Source: Thermoplasmata archaeon
Lineage (GTDB): Archaea; Thermoplasmatota; Thermoplasmata; Methanomassiliicoccales; Methanomethylophilaceae
Assembly: GCA_015063165.1 (NCBI GenBank)
Contig: SUSZ01000007.1
Span: forward strand, 18,133-82,132
Direction: 5' to 3'
Length of the DNA: 64,000 bases
The translations under genes were made by a program, and so were the position numbers. Positions within the stretch are counted from its first letter, which is position 1; every line of letters starts with the position of its first letter. The notes beneath the pieces were generated by a model. That model did not search any database, was not told where the DNA came from, and saw nothing but the letters and a program-made list of their open reading frames with translations. Below are positions 9,665 to 19,076 of the stretch, one piece after another.

Positions 9665-10425
9665 CCATCGGCATATCCTGCACCTCCTTCAGCGCCAATC
9701 CCATCGAGGATTGGATAATACCCATCTTCGAGGAGTTCGACCACTGGGAGATATTCTCGGAGGCATTCCATTCCGTTCTTTACCATGCTCGCGAGATGGA
9801 GGACATCCTTCCATCCTACGACATGTCCTATTCCATCCATTCCCCGATATGCGATGTGAACATCGCTGCGATATCCGATTGCATGAGGGACGCCTCCATC
9901 AACGAGATCATCCGCACCGCGGAGCTGGCTGCCAACCTCGACATAAGGACGATAACGGTCCATCCCGGCCTCTTCTCTCTGGCCGTGGCCGACATGGAGG
10001 CCCACACACTGGAGATTGTCAAGGAGTCCATGAAGATCATAGACAGGGCGGGAAAGGAGTACGGCGTGGCCATGGCGATAGAGAACATGCCCAATATGCC
10101 CTACTTCGTCGGTCGCACCGCGGCTCAGCTGGGGGAGATCATAGAAGGGACCGACCTTCCGGTCTGCTTCGACATAGGCCATGCCAACACCACAGGGCAG
10201 ATTGACGCTATGATCGATGCCTTCTCCGACAGGATCGCCAACGTCCATATACACGACAACAACGGCGACAGGGACGCCCATATGACCATCGGAGACGGGA
10301 GCATCGATTTCCAGCATGTTCTGAAGAGGCTGTCCCGTTATAGCGGGAATTACATCATAGAGTCCCGCAGCTTCGAATCCGCAGTGGAATCTCAGTCCAG
10401 GCTCGAATCGCTGCTCTCCTCGTGA
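9661..10425 (+). CDS. Sugar-phosphate isomerase / endonuclease IV-like TIM barrel protein
   Basis: A 254-residue AP-endonuclease-2-type TIM barrel (PF01261). Metal-site-like signatures are visible: TVHPG after strand 4, AIENMP (Glu), CFDIGHAN (Asp, His), NVHIHDN and a late IIESRSFES (Glu). The family includes xylose-isomerase-like epimerases and endonuclease IV, and the sequence does not decide between them. It uses a TTG start (9661) supported by GAGGTGA 5 nt upstream and overlaps the UPF0201 stop, so the two are one operon. Its 3' end overlaps the convergent CPBP gene by 34 nt. Confidence 0.75.
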   Translation: MTIGISCTSFSANPIEDWIIPIFEEFDHWEIFSEAFHSVLYHAREMEDILPSYDMSYSIHSPICDVNIAAISDCMRDASINEIIRTAELAANLDIRTITVHPGLFSLAVADMEAHTLEIVKESMKIIDRAGKEYGVAMAIENMPNMPYFVGRTAAQLGEIIEGTDLPVCFDIGHANTTGQIDAMIDAFSDRIANVHIHDNNGDRDAHMTIGDGSIDFQHVLKRLSRYSGNYIIESRSFESAVESQSRLESLLSS

Positions 10426-11513
10426 TCCGGCTCGGGCTCCTTCTCGAAGATCCAGACCGGCATTCCGCGAATGTGCGAAACCCCTTCCTTCATGTACTTG
10501 AACACTCCAGCGACAGCCACAAATCCGGTTATCGCCACGAGTATGAAGATGAAGCTGAACAGCTCGTGGCCTATGACCTCGGTTATGACCGCGGAGTAGT
10601 CGAGCAGGAAGTGGAACACTATCGACGCGTGTATTCCGAACCTCACGTAGAGGTATCCCATCAGCAGGCCGCCGATGATCGTGGGTATGATCTTGGAGCT
10701 TCCCCACGCTCCCTCGTGGGCCATTCCGAAGATGATCCCCGATACGACGATGAGGACCAGAGCCACGCGGGTGACGCCGAAGCCTCCGAACAGGAACTTC
10801 AGGCAGTCCCTTCTTCCGCAGAGGCCGGCGACGATGGCCATTGGAATCCCGATCGGGATCATGCGAGAGATGATCTCTTCCCACACGGCCGCATCCGCGA
10901 ACGAGAATATCGATTCGGGGGAGACTCCGGTGGGCAGGTCTTCCGGGATGACGATGCTGTATCCGAGCGCTCCCTCGATGGCGCTTATGACGATGCTCAG
11001 TATCAGGTAGGCTCCGAAGAACAGGGCGATCCAGTAGACGGGGGTCGTCCTTATCCTCGGGATGAAGTTGGGGGAATTCTTGTCCAGGATGGTGCGCGAC
11101 TGGTACGCTATGACTATGCAGGATGCTATTATGGCGACTACGATGAAGATCCAGAACAGCTGCAGAGCCACTCCGTCCAAGGTTCCGACGGTGACCATCG
11201 TAGGCAGGAGCAGGATCATGCTTATGCTCCTGTCCGAGAGAAAGCTGTAAGTGTCCGCCGAATACCAGAGCATGGTGATGGCTTCTATCACCAGCATCAC
11301 AGCGACGCAGATGACTGTGATGAACACAGTCTTCTCGACGATGAAGTCCTCCTTTTTCTCAGGCTCCTTCAGGTTCCTGCCGCATCTTCCGCAATACTCG
11401 TAGCCTTTGCTGGCGTACTCGGCGCACATCGTGCAGGCATCCAACGGCTCTCCGCACTTGGGGCAGAATCTGCATCCTTGCCGTGCGGCCTCATCGCATC
11501 TATCGCAGGTCAT
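10392..11513 (-). CDS. CPBP-family intramembrane protease with N-terminal double zinc ribbon
   Basis: A 373-residue protein. Residues 1-45 carry four CxxC-type pairs (Cys3/6, 17/20, 27/30, 41/44), the pattern of two zinc ribbons. After about residue 60 there are roughly eight hydrophobic helices with the CPBP/Abi signatures: the EE pair in AAVWEEIISR, then GIIFGMAHEG, then HFLLDY. In this family the Glu pair and His residues form the protease site, as in Rce1. ATG 11513 is chosen because the preceding in-frame sequence is low-complexity Arg-rich shadow. It overlaps the upstream gene by 4 nt (ATGA type). Confidence 0.8.
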   Translation of the reverse strand: MTCDRCDEAARQGCRFCPKCGEPLDACTMCAEYASKGYEYCGRCGRNLKEPEKKEDFIVEKTVFITVICVAVMLVIEAITMLWYSADTYSFLSDRSISMILLLPTMVTVGTLDGVALQLFWIFIVVAIIASCIVIAYQSRTILDKNSPNFIPRIRTTPVYWIALFFGAYLILSIVISAIEGALGYSIVIPEDLPTGVSPESIFSFADAAVWEEIISRMIPIGIPMAIVAGLCGRRDCLKFLFGGFGVTRVALVLIVVSGIIFGMAHEGAWGSSKIIPTIIGGLLMGYLYVRFGIHASIVFHFLLDYSAVITEVIGHELFSFIFILVAITGFVAVAGVFKYMKEGVSHIRGMPVWIFEKEPEPDHEESSDSSLD

Positions 11514-12121
11514 CTCTTTCCGAGAAGCGCGACCACGCCGTCGCACCTCTCGACCTCCAGCAACACTAACAGGCTCTTCCTGTATTTTGCTACATCGGAA
11601 ATCTGCTCGGCCAGGTACTCTTCCCTTTTCCGGGAAACTTCGTGATAGCTTCCTATCTCGTTCACGAAGTCGTCCCATTGGACCGCCAGCTCCTCAGGGG
11701 TGCTGGCATCGAACGTCTTCTTCATGCCCTTCTTGGCATGGCGGTGCTCCTTGACGAAGTCGAGCGTCTTCACCGTGTTGCAGTACAGCTCGGTGAAGTC
11801 GGCGTCGTTCATGTCGAGGGGGATCAGGGGGGTTCCGTTCTCCTTGCATAGGTCCACCAGGACGCAGGCGGCCGGCGAAGGCATCTCCACCGTGCCGAAC
11901 CACTCCATCTTGTTGGCGTAGACCAGGTCCAGCTCGCTGACGCCGAAGTCGTCGTCCAGCTCTTCCCTGTGCTCCAGGGCCTGGACCCCTTCGATGCTCA
12001 TCGCTATGCCGTAGGCCTCATGTTTCCCGTAGGCGTCGCGGACCTTGTCGGCCTCTGACTGGAGACCGTTGACGAACGGTAGTATGTCCACGTCGCAGTC
12101 CCCGACTCTTACAGATATCAT
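11510..12121 (-). CDS. Conserved hypothetical protein, possibly TraB/Tiki-like
   Basis: A 203-residue soluble protein beginning MISVRVGDCDVDILPF, translationally coupled (ATGA) to the COG1395-type regulator upstream. No family is certain. The late segment KREEYLAEQI followed by a hydrophobic LLVLLEVERCDGVVALLGK strand recalls the end of the TraB/PrgY/Tiki fold, where an R-x-x-Y/W-M-A motif precedes a GAGH strand, but the diagnostic N-terminal GxxH is not evident. Treat this as a weak resemblance. The coupling suggests it works with, or is an effector of, the regulator. Confidence 0.6.
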   Translation of the reverse strand: MISVRVGDCDVDILPFVNGLQSEADKVRDAYGKHEAYGIAMSIEGVQALEHREELDDDFGVSELDLVYANKMEWFGTVEMPSPAACVLVDLCKENGTPLIPLDMNDADFTELYCNTVKTLDFVKEHRHAKKGMKKTFDASTPEELAVQWDDFVNEIGSYHEVSRKREEYLAEQISDVAKYRKSLLVLLEVERCDGVVALLGKR

Positions 12122-13077
12122 TTCTTGGTTCTCCTGGAAGCCACCAGGTCGGTGAGCTCCTTGGGCGCGTCTATCTTCTTCAGCTCTTCGTTGGACATGA
12201 CGACGGTGTCGTCGATGCTGTCGTGCTCCTTCTTGCGCTCCACGATCATTATCGAGAAACGGTCCATGACCTTGGACAGCTCCGAGGCCACGATGGCCTT
12301 CTGGATGATCTTGGAGTCCTCGTCCCCGAAGCAGGTGAGCATCCTGGTGCTCGTGTCGTGGGTGACCGCGTCGAAGGGGCTCTTGATGACCGGGGATACT
12401 GTGAATCCCAGCCGGGAGAGCTGGTTGAGGGCGAACATGTCCGGCATGCTGTGGACTATCCTCTCCTCCTTCTCCCTCTCCTCGCTCTTGAAAGTGAACG
12501 GGTCTATGGTCTCGATGACTGGAAGGTCCAGATACTCCTCTATGCGGAGGGCGGCGTCTATCATCGCCCCCATCCCGGACTCGTACATCTGGATCGTGCG
12601 TCTGGAGACTCCTGCGGTCTCCGCAAGGGTTCCCAGGCTGATACCGCGGGCTTCGCGGGCGCTCTTCAGGAGCTCGCTGTCCAGCTTGACGTACAGCCCA
12701 CCCGGGGCCGCGAAGATGTACGGAGGGGCGTTCTCCAGCAGAAGGTCGGCCAGCGTCTCGTTGGAGACGATGGATATGTTGAACCTGGAGTATACTATCC
12801 CGACCTCCAGGCCTCCGGAGCTCGAGCGCTCTCCGGTGACGAGAGGGGTGGCTCCCAGAGCATCGGCCAGCGTCTTCATTTCGTCCGCGTTCTCTTTGGA
12901 AAAGGCATCGATGTTGCTGAGGACCTTGATGATCAGGACCTTGTCGTCGAGCCTTGCGACCACATCGAAGCATATCCCCCTCACGTTTATCGCGGAGGAG
13001 ACGTCGAAACCGGCCTTCGCCAGGATCGCCCTTGTGGTGTTTATCAGCTCGTTGCGTCCCATGGAGGGTTGATGCAT
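12118..13077 (-). CDS. COG1395-type HTH transcriptional regulator
   Basis: A 319-residue archaeal regulator. The N-terminal domain (about 1-120) resembles a nuclease-like fold, with conserved SxxxNxRGxCFDVVAR and KVLSNID blocks. It is followed by a Cro/cI-type helix-turn-helix (about 135-190: LKSAREARGISLGTLAE, then SRRTIQMYESG) and a C-terminal domain. The order matches the COG1395 putative HTH regulators found across Euryarchaeota. ATG 13077 is used; ATG 13062 is an alternative. A TATA-like GATAAAAGTT sits about 20 nt upstream, and an insertion sequence begins 27 nt upstream of the start. Confidence 0.85.
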   Translation of the reverse strand: MHQPSMGRNELINTTRAILAKAGFDVSSAINVRGICFDVVARLDDKVLIIKVLSNIDAFSKENADEMKTLADALGATPLVTGERSSSGGLEVGIVYSRFNISIVSNETLADLLLENAPPYIFAAPGGLYVKLDSELLKSAREARGISLGTLAETAGVSRRTIQMYESGMGAMIDAALRIEEYLDLPVIETIDPFTFKSEEREKEERIVHSMPDMFALNQLSRLGFTVSPVIKSPFDAVTHDTSTRMLTCFGDEDSKIIQKAIVASELSKVMDRFSIMIVERKKEHDSIDDTVVMSNEELKKIDAPKELTDLVASRRTKK

Positions 13078-13088
13078 GTGTAAAGATT

Positions 13089-13098
13089 AACTTTTATC
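13089..13098 (-). promoter_or_regulatory. TATA-like box of the COG1395-type regulator
   Basis: Minus-strand GATAAAAGTT lies 12-21 nt upstream of ATG 13077. The upstream half of the promoter, including any BRE, is replaced by the insertion sequence edge at 13105. Confidence 0.4.
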
Positions 13099-13104
13099 GT
13101 CAGA

Positions 13105-13121
13105 ACTAGCGGTTGCAGATT
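13105..13121 (+). repeat. Left terminal inverted repeat of the IS
   Basis: ACTAGCGGTTGCAGATT, exact complement of 14500-14516. The outermost CTAG is itself palindromic. Confidence 0.9.
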
Positions 13122-13174
13122 CTGATAAGAAGCGGATATCTTTACAGATGAGAGGGAAGAGTTGAGGAGATATA

Positions 13175-13242
13175 AAGCCCGCAGAAAGAGGGGATATACC
13201 GAGGACGTCAGGACGAGGTTATATCCCTCTTTCTGCGGGCTT
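13175..13242. repeat. Long imperfect stem-loop inside the IS left end
   Basis: Arms 13175-13200 and 13217-13242 pair over about 23 of 26 positions. There is a 16-bp uninterrupted stem starting AAGCCCGCAGAAAGAG, then a one-base bulge on each side, around a 16-nt loop. It lies downstream of the transposase and could terminate transcription entering or leaving the element. Confidence 0.75.
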
Positions 13243-13351
13243 CGCCTGCCCATGAGGCGGATCCTTGGCGAAGAAATGCGCCGGGCTCCATAGCCAAGGC
13301 TGACGCGCCTAGTACGCTAAGCTGGATTCCAGCAACCGCTCAATGCGGAGG

Positions 13352-14472
13352 TCACGATCTGGACGCCATGAACGTCTCATCTATCATCCCGGCGATGTCC
13401 GGTATCTGGATTCCGAGAGCGGAAGTCTTCTCGAAGACTTCCTTCGGGGTGCGATACCCCAGGGCGCAATGCGGGCGAATCTCGTTGTAGTGGCGCACGT
13501 AGCTCTCCATGAGGGCCCTGCAGTCCTCCACCGCGGCTTTCTCCGGGAACTTTATCTCGGCCCTCATGGACCCGTGGACCCTCTCCGTCTTGCCGTTGCA
13601 TTCCGGGGTCCTGATCGGAGCCATCGTATGCTTGGTGCCCCATTCCTCGCATTTGGCATCGAAGCGGCTGTCGCCGCCTCTCACGGCGTACCATTGCGAT
13701 CCGTGGTCGGAATGCACCATGGGCGGGACGCCGTGGGCCGCGAACACCTTGTCGAGGCATTCGATGACGAAATCCGTGGTGGGAGACGTCGTGACGAACG
13801 CCCCGAGATAGAATCTGGAGTGGCCGTCCACGACCGTCAGGGACTCCACCTTGCGGCCCGTCTCGGAATCGATCCCTATCTCCACGAAGTCTTGCACACC
13901 CGCTCCATCGGGCACGGCATAGCGAACCTCTTGACATGCTTCCCCTTGCGCTTCACCACGGGCTCGAAGCCGCTGGCGAACAGTATCTTGTTGGCCGTGG
14001 GGCCGGACACTCCCGAGCCGGACATCAGGGCTATCTTCCCGCCGCCAAGGTTCTCGCAGAAAGGCCTGCTCTTCTGCTCGATGATGGCCGCTTTGGCGGC
14101 CTAGGCCTTGGTGCACGAGCCCGGGGCCGGACCGGGCCTTTTCGTCGCGAGAAGGCCGCGGAAGCCCTCCTTGAACCTGCAGACGCGGACCCGCTTCACG
14201 ACGCCGCCTACCTTCCTGCGGACCGTCCGCATATCCAGGAGCGTATGGCTCTAGTCGCTGACGAACTGGTGGCTCGTCCCCAGCATCTCGGCTGCCGCGC
14301 GGTACGAATAGCCGTCCTTGACAAGCTCCGCCGCCCTGTAGCGCTTGCTCTGCTTCTCGTCCTCAATCTTTTTAAGGCGCTTCTGCTCTTCTTGTCCGGA
14401 TTCCTTTTGGTCATGGCAAATCACCGTAAGGAATCCGCTTCTTATCCTGCTCGCCGTCTCCGGCGTCTTCAC
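13352..14472 (-). pseudogene. IS transposase, interrupted by two in-frame TAG codons and a -1 frameshift
   Basis: The N-terminal part (from about 14472 down) encodes a helix-turn-helix-like region with YRAAELVKDGYSYRAAAEML, then reaches TAG at 14251-14253. The same frame continues as sensible protein to a second TAG at 14101-14103 and on to KRKGKHVKR near 13930. A one-base shift there leads into the integrase core, which is intact to its TGA at 13352. The core has a candidate first Asp in VQDFVEIGID, a second in HSDHGSQW and the Glu in NGKTERVHG (40 residues between the last two), then YNEIRPHCALGYRTP. TAG codons could be pyrrolysine, or decay of TGG and CAG codons. Start codon uncertain. Confidence 0.8.
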
Positions 14473-14499
14473 CTTGTAAAGATAATTAATTATCAAGAC

Positions 14500-14516
14500 A
14501 ATCTGCAACCGCTAGT
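14500..14516 (-). repeat. Right terminal inverted repeat of the IS
   Basis: Exact reverse complement of 13105-13121. It ends 6 nt before the TATA-like box of the Phr-like regulator gene. Confidence 0.9.
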
Positions 14517-14531
14517 ACAAAGTTTTATATA
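14517..14531 (+). promoter_or_regulatory. BRE/TATA of the phr-cdc48 operon
   Basis: ACAAAG followed by TTTTATATA (14523-14531) matches a purine-rich BRE plus archaeal TATA box. It predicts transcription start near 14553-14557 and abuts the IS edge. Confidence 0.65.
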
Positions 14532-14552
14532 GAATAGCAAACATATCTTGTA

Positions 14553-14575
14553 GTTGTGAACCACTGGTTAACAAC
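14553..14575. promoter_or_regulatory. 23-bp palindromic operator candidate over the predicted start site
   Basis: Left arm GTTGTGAACCA and right arm TGGTTAACAAC form an 11+1+11 palindrome with one mismatched pair. It is centred at 14564, about 35 nt downstream of the TATA box, so it covers the predicted initiation site. A bound repressor there would block RNA polymerase recruitment, the mechanism known for Pyrococcus Phr. Confidence 0.6.
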
Positions 14576-14589
14576 CAAGAGGTGAAAAG

Positions 14590-15123
14590 ATGGACATTGA
14601 CGATCTGCTGGCAATGGTCGAGAATCCGACCCGCAGGAGGATCCTGGAGCTGCTCACGAGCGGTCCCAGCTACCCGCTGCAGCTGTCGAAGGAGCTCGGG
14701 GTCAGCCAACAGGCCGTCATGAAGAACCTCGTACTGATGGAGAGGAACGGGATGGTCGTGAGCTACCGCGAGAGCAGCAGCATGGGGCCGGACCGTACCG
14801 TCTACACTCCGAGCACGGCGTTCACGCTGGTGGTGGACATGCACAACGGCATGTTCTCCGTCAGGCTGCTTCCCGAACCGGACGACATGGAGGAGCCCGA
14901 ATCCCTTCCGTGCGCCGGCGAGACGCTGGAACGCATGTCGGAGATTGACGAGGAGATCGAAGAGCTTGAACAGAGAAGGTCGGCGCTCATGAGCGAACGC
15001 GACAGGCTCGCCGAGTACCTCGCGAAGATATGCGAGGACGAACCCGACGAGAACCTCAAGGCGAAGATGCTCCAGGCGCTGGGAAGGACGACGGGAAGGG
15101 CGGAAACCCCTCTGAGAAAGTGA
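14590..15123 (+). CDS. Phr-like heat-shock transcriptional repressor (ArsR-type winged helix)
   Basis: A 177-residue protein with a winged helix-turn-helix at the N-terminus (about 8-80: ENPTRRRILELLTSGPSYPL, then LSKELGVSQQAVMKNL) and a Glu/Arg-rich coiled coil (about 110-150). This is the architecture of Pyrococcus furiosus Phr, and residues such as the RRRILxLLT and SxELGVxQxAV blocks correspond. Phr represses its own gene, an AAA+ ATPase gene and hsp20; here the next two genes are exactly a CDC48 AAA+ ATPase and an Hsp20. GAGGTGA precedes ATG 14590. The role is inferred from architecture plus synteny. Confidence 0.8.
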   Translation: MDIDDLLAMVENPTRRRILELLTSGPSYPLQLSKELGVSQQAVMKNLVLMERNGMVVSYRESSSMGPDRTVYTPSTAFTLVVDMHNGMFSVRLLPEPDDMEEPESLPCAGETLERMSEIDEEIEELEQRRSALMSERDRLAEYLAKICEDEPDENLKAKMLQALGRTTGRAETPLRK

Positions 15124-15137
15124 AAGGAAGTGATTGA

Positions 15138-17288
<2,151 letters not shown>

Positions 17289-17362
17289 TCCAAACCATTT
17301 CCAAACCCCTTCGAAAGAGAACGAAAGAAGAACGTGACGAAAAAGAGAGAAAGGTGAGAGAT

Positions 17363-17848
17363 ATGAGCAGCGATGACATCTGGAACAACTTCTTCGGAAG
17401 CTTCGAGAGCTTGAACAGAAGGATCGAGGACATGTTCGCGGATTTCGACATGAACGGGCCCGACGTCAAGACCTATGGGTACACCATGTACCAGGGTCCG
17501 GACGGAGTGAGGCACGTCAAAGAGTTCGGGAACACGGACGGATCCTTCGGAAGGCCCCAGATCGCCTCGGTGAGGGAGCCATTCACCGATGTGTCCATGG
17601 AAAACGGCAAGGTGAAGGTCGTAGCCGAGATCCCTGGGGTCGAGAAGAAGGACATCAATCTCGAGTGCACCGGAAACAACCTCTCGATCAAAGTGGAGAG
17701 AGGGGACAAGCGCTTCTTCAAGGAGTTGGCGCTCCCCTGCGAGGCCGATCCCAAGTCCGCGAAAGCGGTCTACAACAACGGGCTCTTGGAAGTGACCCTC
17801 GACTCGGTCACCGCCAAGCCTGTCGGGACCCGCATCGATGTGATGTGA
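17363..17848 (+). CDS. Hsp20/alpha-crystallin small heat-shock protein
   Basis: ATP-independent holdase of 161 residues. The N-terminal arm (1-65) contains a Phe/Asn-rich start and an acidic middle. The alpha-crystallin domain (about 68-150) includes VAEIPGVEKKDINLE and the strand LPCEADPKSAKAVYNNGLL. The C-terminal TRIDV supplies an I-x-V variant of the oligomerisation motif. ATG 17363 follows GGTGA at good spacing; an upstream in-frame GTG adds only three residues. It lies 74 nt after cdc48, with no second palindrome in the gap, so it is probably expressed from the phr promoter. Confidence 0.92.
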   Translation: MSSDDIWNNFFGSFESLNRRIEDMFADFDMNGPDVKTYGYTMYQGPDGVRHVKEFGNTDGSFGRPQIASVREPFTDVSMENGKVKVVAEIPGVEKKDINLECTGNNLSIKVERGDKRFFKELALPCEADPKSAKAVYNNGLLEVTLDSVTAKPVGTRIDVM

Positions 17849-17860
17849 TCCCGAAACGCT

Positions 17861-17905
17861 CCGCCCAGCTTCCCTTCCTGGGCGGGGTTCCCCATTATTT
17901 TTTAT
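17861..17905 (+). terminator. Terminator of the phr-cdc48-hsp20 operon
   Basis: Stem CCGCCCAG (17861-17868) with CTGGGCGG (17878-17885), followed by TTATTTTTT at 17895-17903. Confidence 0.7.
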
Positions 17906-17955
17906 ACTACCTGTTTTAGACCCCATCATTTCCACTGGAAGATCCAGACCTCATG

Positions 17956-17963
17956 TTTACATA
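17956..17963 (+). promoter_or_regulatory. TATA-like box of endA (leaderless)
   Basis: TTTACATA is centred about 26 nt before ATG 17986 and no convincing ribosome site is present, so the transcript probably starts at or beside the start codon. Confidence 0.45.
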
Positions 17964-17985
17964 CGCACTCGGACATTGAGCATGG

Positions 17986-19038
17986 ATGACAGGCATACTT
18001 GTGGACGACATCGTAGAGGTCCGCGACCAGAGCGAGGGCAGCCGTCTGTACACTAGAGGCAACTACGGATATCCGCGCAGCGGAGGCGGAGTGGACCTGG
18101 ACCTGATCGAGGCGACATACCTGTCCGAATGCAACAGGCTGGATGTCGAGCTAGACAGCAGCCCCGTACGCTTCGACGAGCTGTTCAGGCATTCGTCCAC
18201 GGTCCTGGAGGATTTCGACATCCGCTACCTCGTCTACAGGGACTTCAGGCAGAGGGGCTTCGTCGTCAAGACGGAGACCGGCGACTACGACCTGTCTGTG
18301 TTCCCCAGAGGGAAGACCCTCAGCAACTCTCGCCCCGAGTACTATGTCAAAGCGGTCTCCGAGAGGGCCACGTTCGAGACCTCGGATCTCATCTCCCAGG
18401 CTATCGACGCCGAGGAGCGCAAGAGGTCCATCCTCTACGCCGTAGTCGATGAGGAGGGGGACGTCACCTACTACAGGATGGCCCTGAGGGATCCATTCGG
18501 GAAGGTGTTCCCGGTGAAGATGAAGGAGACCCCCGTAGGCTGGCTGGTCCGCGACAGGGTGTTCGTCTACGAGATGGAGGACGCCGAGGCGCTCCGCACG
18601 TTCGGCTTCTACGGGAAGACCGTCGGCAACTTCATGCAGCTGTCCCTGGTAGAGAGCTGCCATCTGGTTTCCAAGGGGAGGATGCAGGTCCTGAACGCCG
18701 CCGGCGAGCCGATGTCGTTCGACGATCTGAGAGAGGTGAGCTCCAAGGTCCAGGACGGTTTCGACATCCGTCTGGCCGTGTTCTCCGACCTCAGGGAGAG
18801 AGGCCTCGTGGTGAAATCCGGTTTCAAGTATGGCAACCATTTCCGCGCGTACACCTCGTCCCCCGACGACTGCCATGCTAGATATCTCGTCCATGCGATA
18901 ATCGACGGCGGGATACGCACCTGGTCGGAGGTCTCCAAGACCGTGAGGCTGTCCGGCGGGGTGAAGAAGGAGATCCTGCTCGGGAGGGTCTCCCGCAGGG
19001 ACATAAAATACCTGGAGTTCCAGTGGTTCAGGCCTTGA
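17986..19038 (+). CDS. endA: tRNA-splicing endonuclease, two-repeat homodimeric type
   Basis: Cuts introns at bulge-helix-bulge structures in pre-tRNA. 350 residues, the length of the duplicated (alpha2) euryarchaeal form. The N-terminal half is a degenerate copy (FDELFRHSSTVLEDFDIRYL is echoed by FDDLREVSSKVQDGFDIRLA in the second half). The catalytic repeat is C-terminal: the FRAY Tyr (289), His297 and Lys327/328 occupy the expected triad positions. The duplicated GFVVKTE / GLVVKSG blocks show the internal repeat. ATG 17986 or the out-of-frame ATG 17982; 17986 keeps the frame. It converges on tfb. Confidence 0.9.
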   Translation: MTGILVDDIVEVRDQSEGSRLYTRGNYGYPRSGGGVDLDLIEATYLSECNRLDVELDSSPVRFDELFRHSSTVLEDFDIRYLVYRDFRQRGFVVKTETGDYDLSVFPRGKTLSNSRPEYYVKAVSERATFETSDLISQAIDAEERKRSILYAVVDEEGDVTYYRMALRDPFGKVFPVKMKETPVGWLVRDRVFVYEMEDAEALRTFGFYGKTVGNFMQLSLVESCHLVSKGRMQVLNAAGEPMSFDDLREVSSKVQDGFDIRLAVFSDLRERGLVVKSGFKYGNHFRAYTSSPDDCHARYLVHAIIDGGIRTWSEVSKTVRLSGGVKKEILLGRVSRRDIKYLEFQWFRP

Positions 19039-19047
19039 AAAATGATT

Positions 19048-19067
19048 CCCGGGCTCGAAGGCCCGGG
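19048..19067. terminator. Bidirectional hairpin between endA and tfb
   Basis: Perfect stem CCCGGGC/GCCCGGG around TCGAAG lies between the convergent stop codons, within about 40 nt. Confidence 0.5.
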
Positions 19068-19076
19068 CGGAAGCTC

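Larger units (their letters stand above)
13105..14516 (-). mobile_element. Insertion sequence with DDE (rve-type) transposase, degenerate
   Basis: A 1,412-bp element bounded by perfect 17-bp inverted repeats, ACTAGCGGTTGCAGATT at 13105-13121 and its complement at 14500-14516. It holds one minus-strand transposase reading region broken by two in-frame TAG codons and a one-base frameshift, and about 230 nt of non-coding sequence at the left end with a long stem-loop. No target-site duplication is evident: the flanks are CAGA on the left and ACAA on the right. It sits between the divergent promoters of the COG1395-type regulator and the Phr-like gene. The transposase resembles IS481/IS3-type integrase cores; exact family uncertain. 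Confidence 0.85.

Noticed and set aside
13079..13097. Left IS flank (TGTAAAGATTAAC) resembles the sequence just inside the right end (14476, TGTAAAGATAATT), suggesting a long target duplication
   Set aside because: One copy lies inside the terminal repeat and identity extends for only 9-10 bases of AT-rich sequence.
14208..14414. 68-codon frame MTKRNPDKKSRSALKRL on the minus strand in the IS as the true transposase start
   Set aside because: Its downstream translation is Arg/Ser/Thr noise, whereas the alternative frame gives a sensible HTH region; the ATG might still be the original start before a frameshift.
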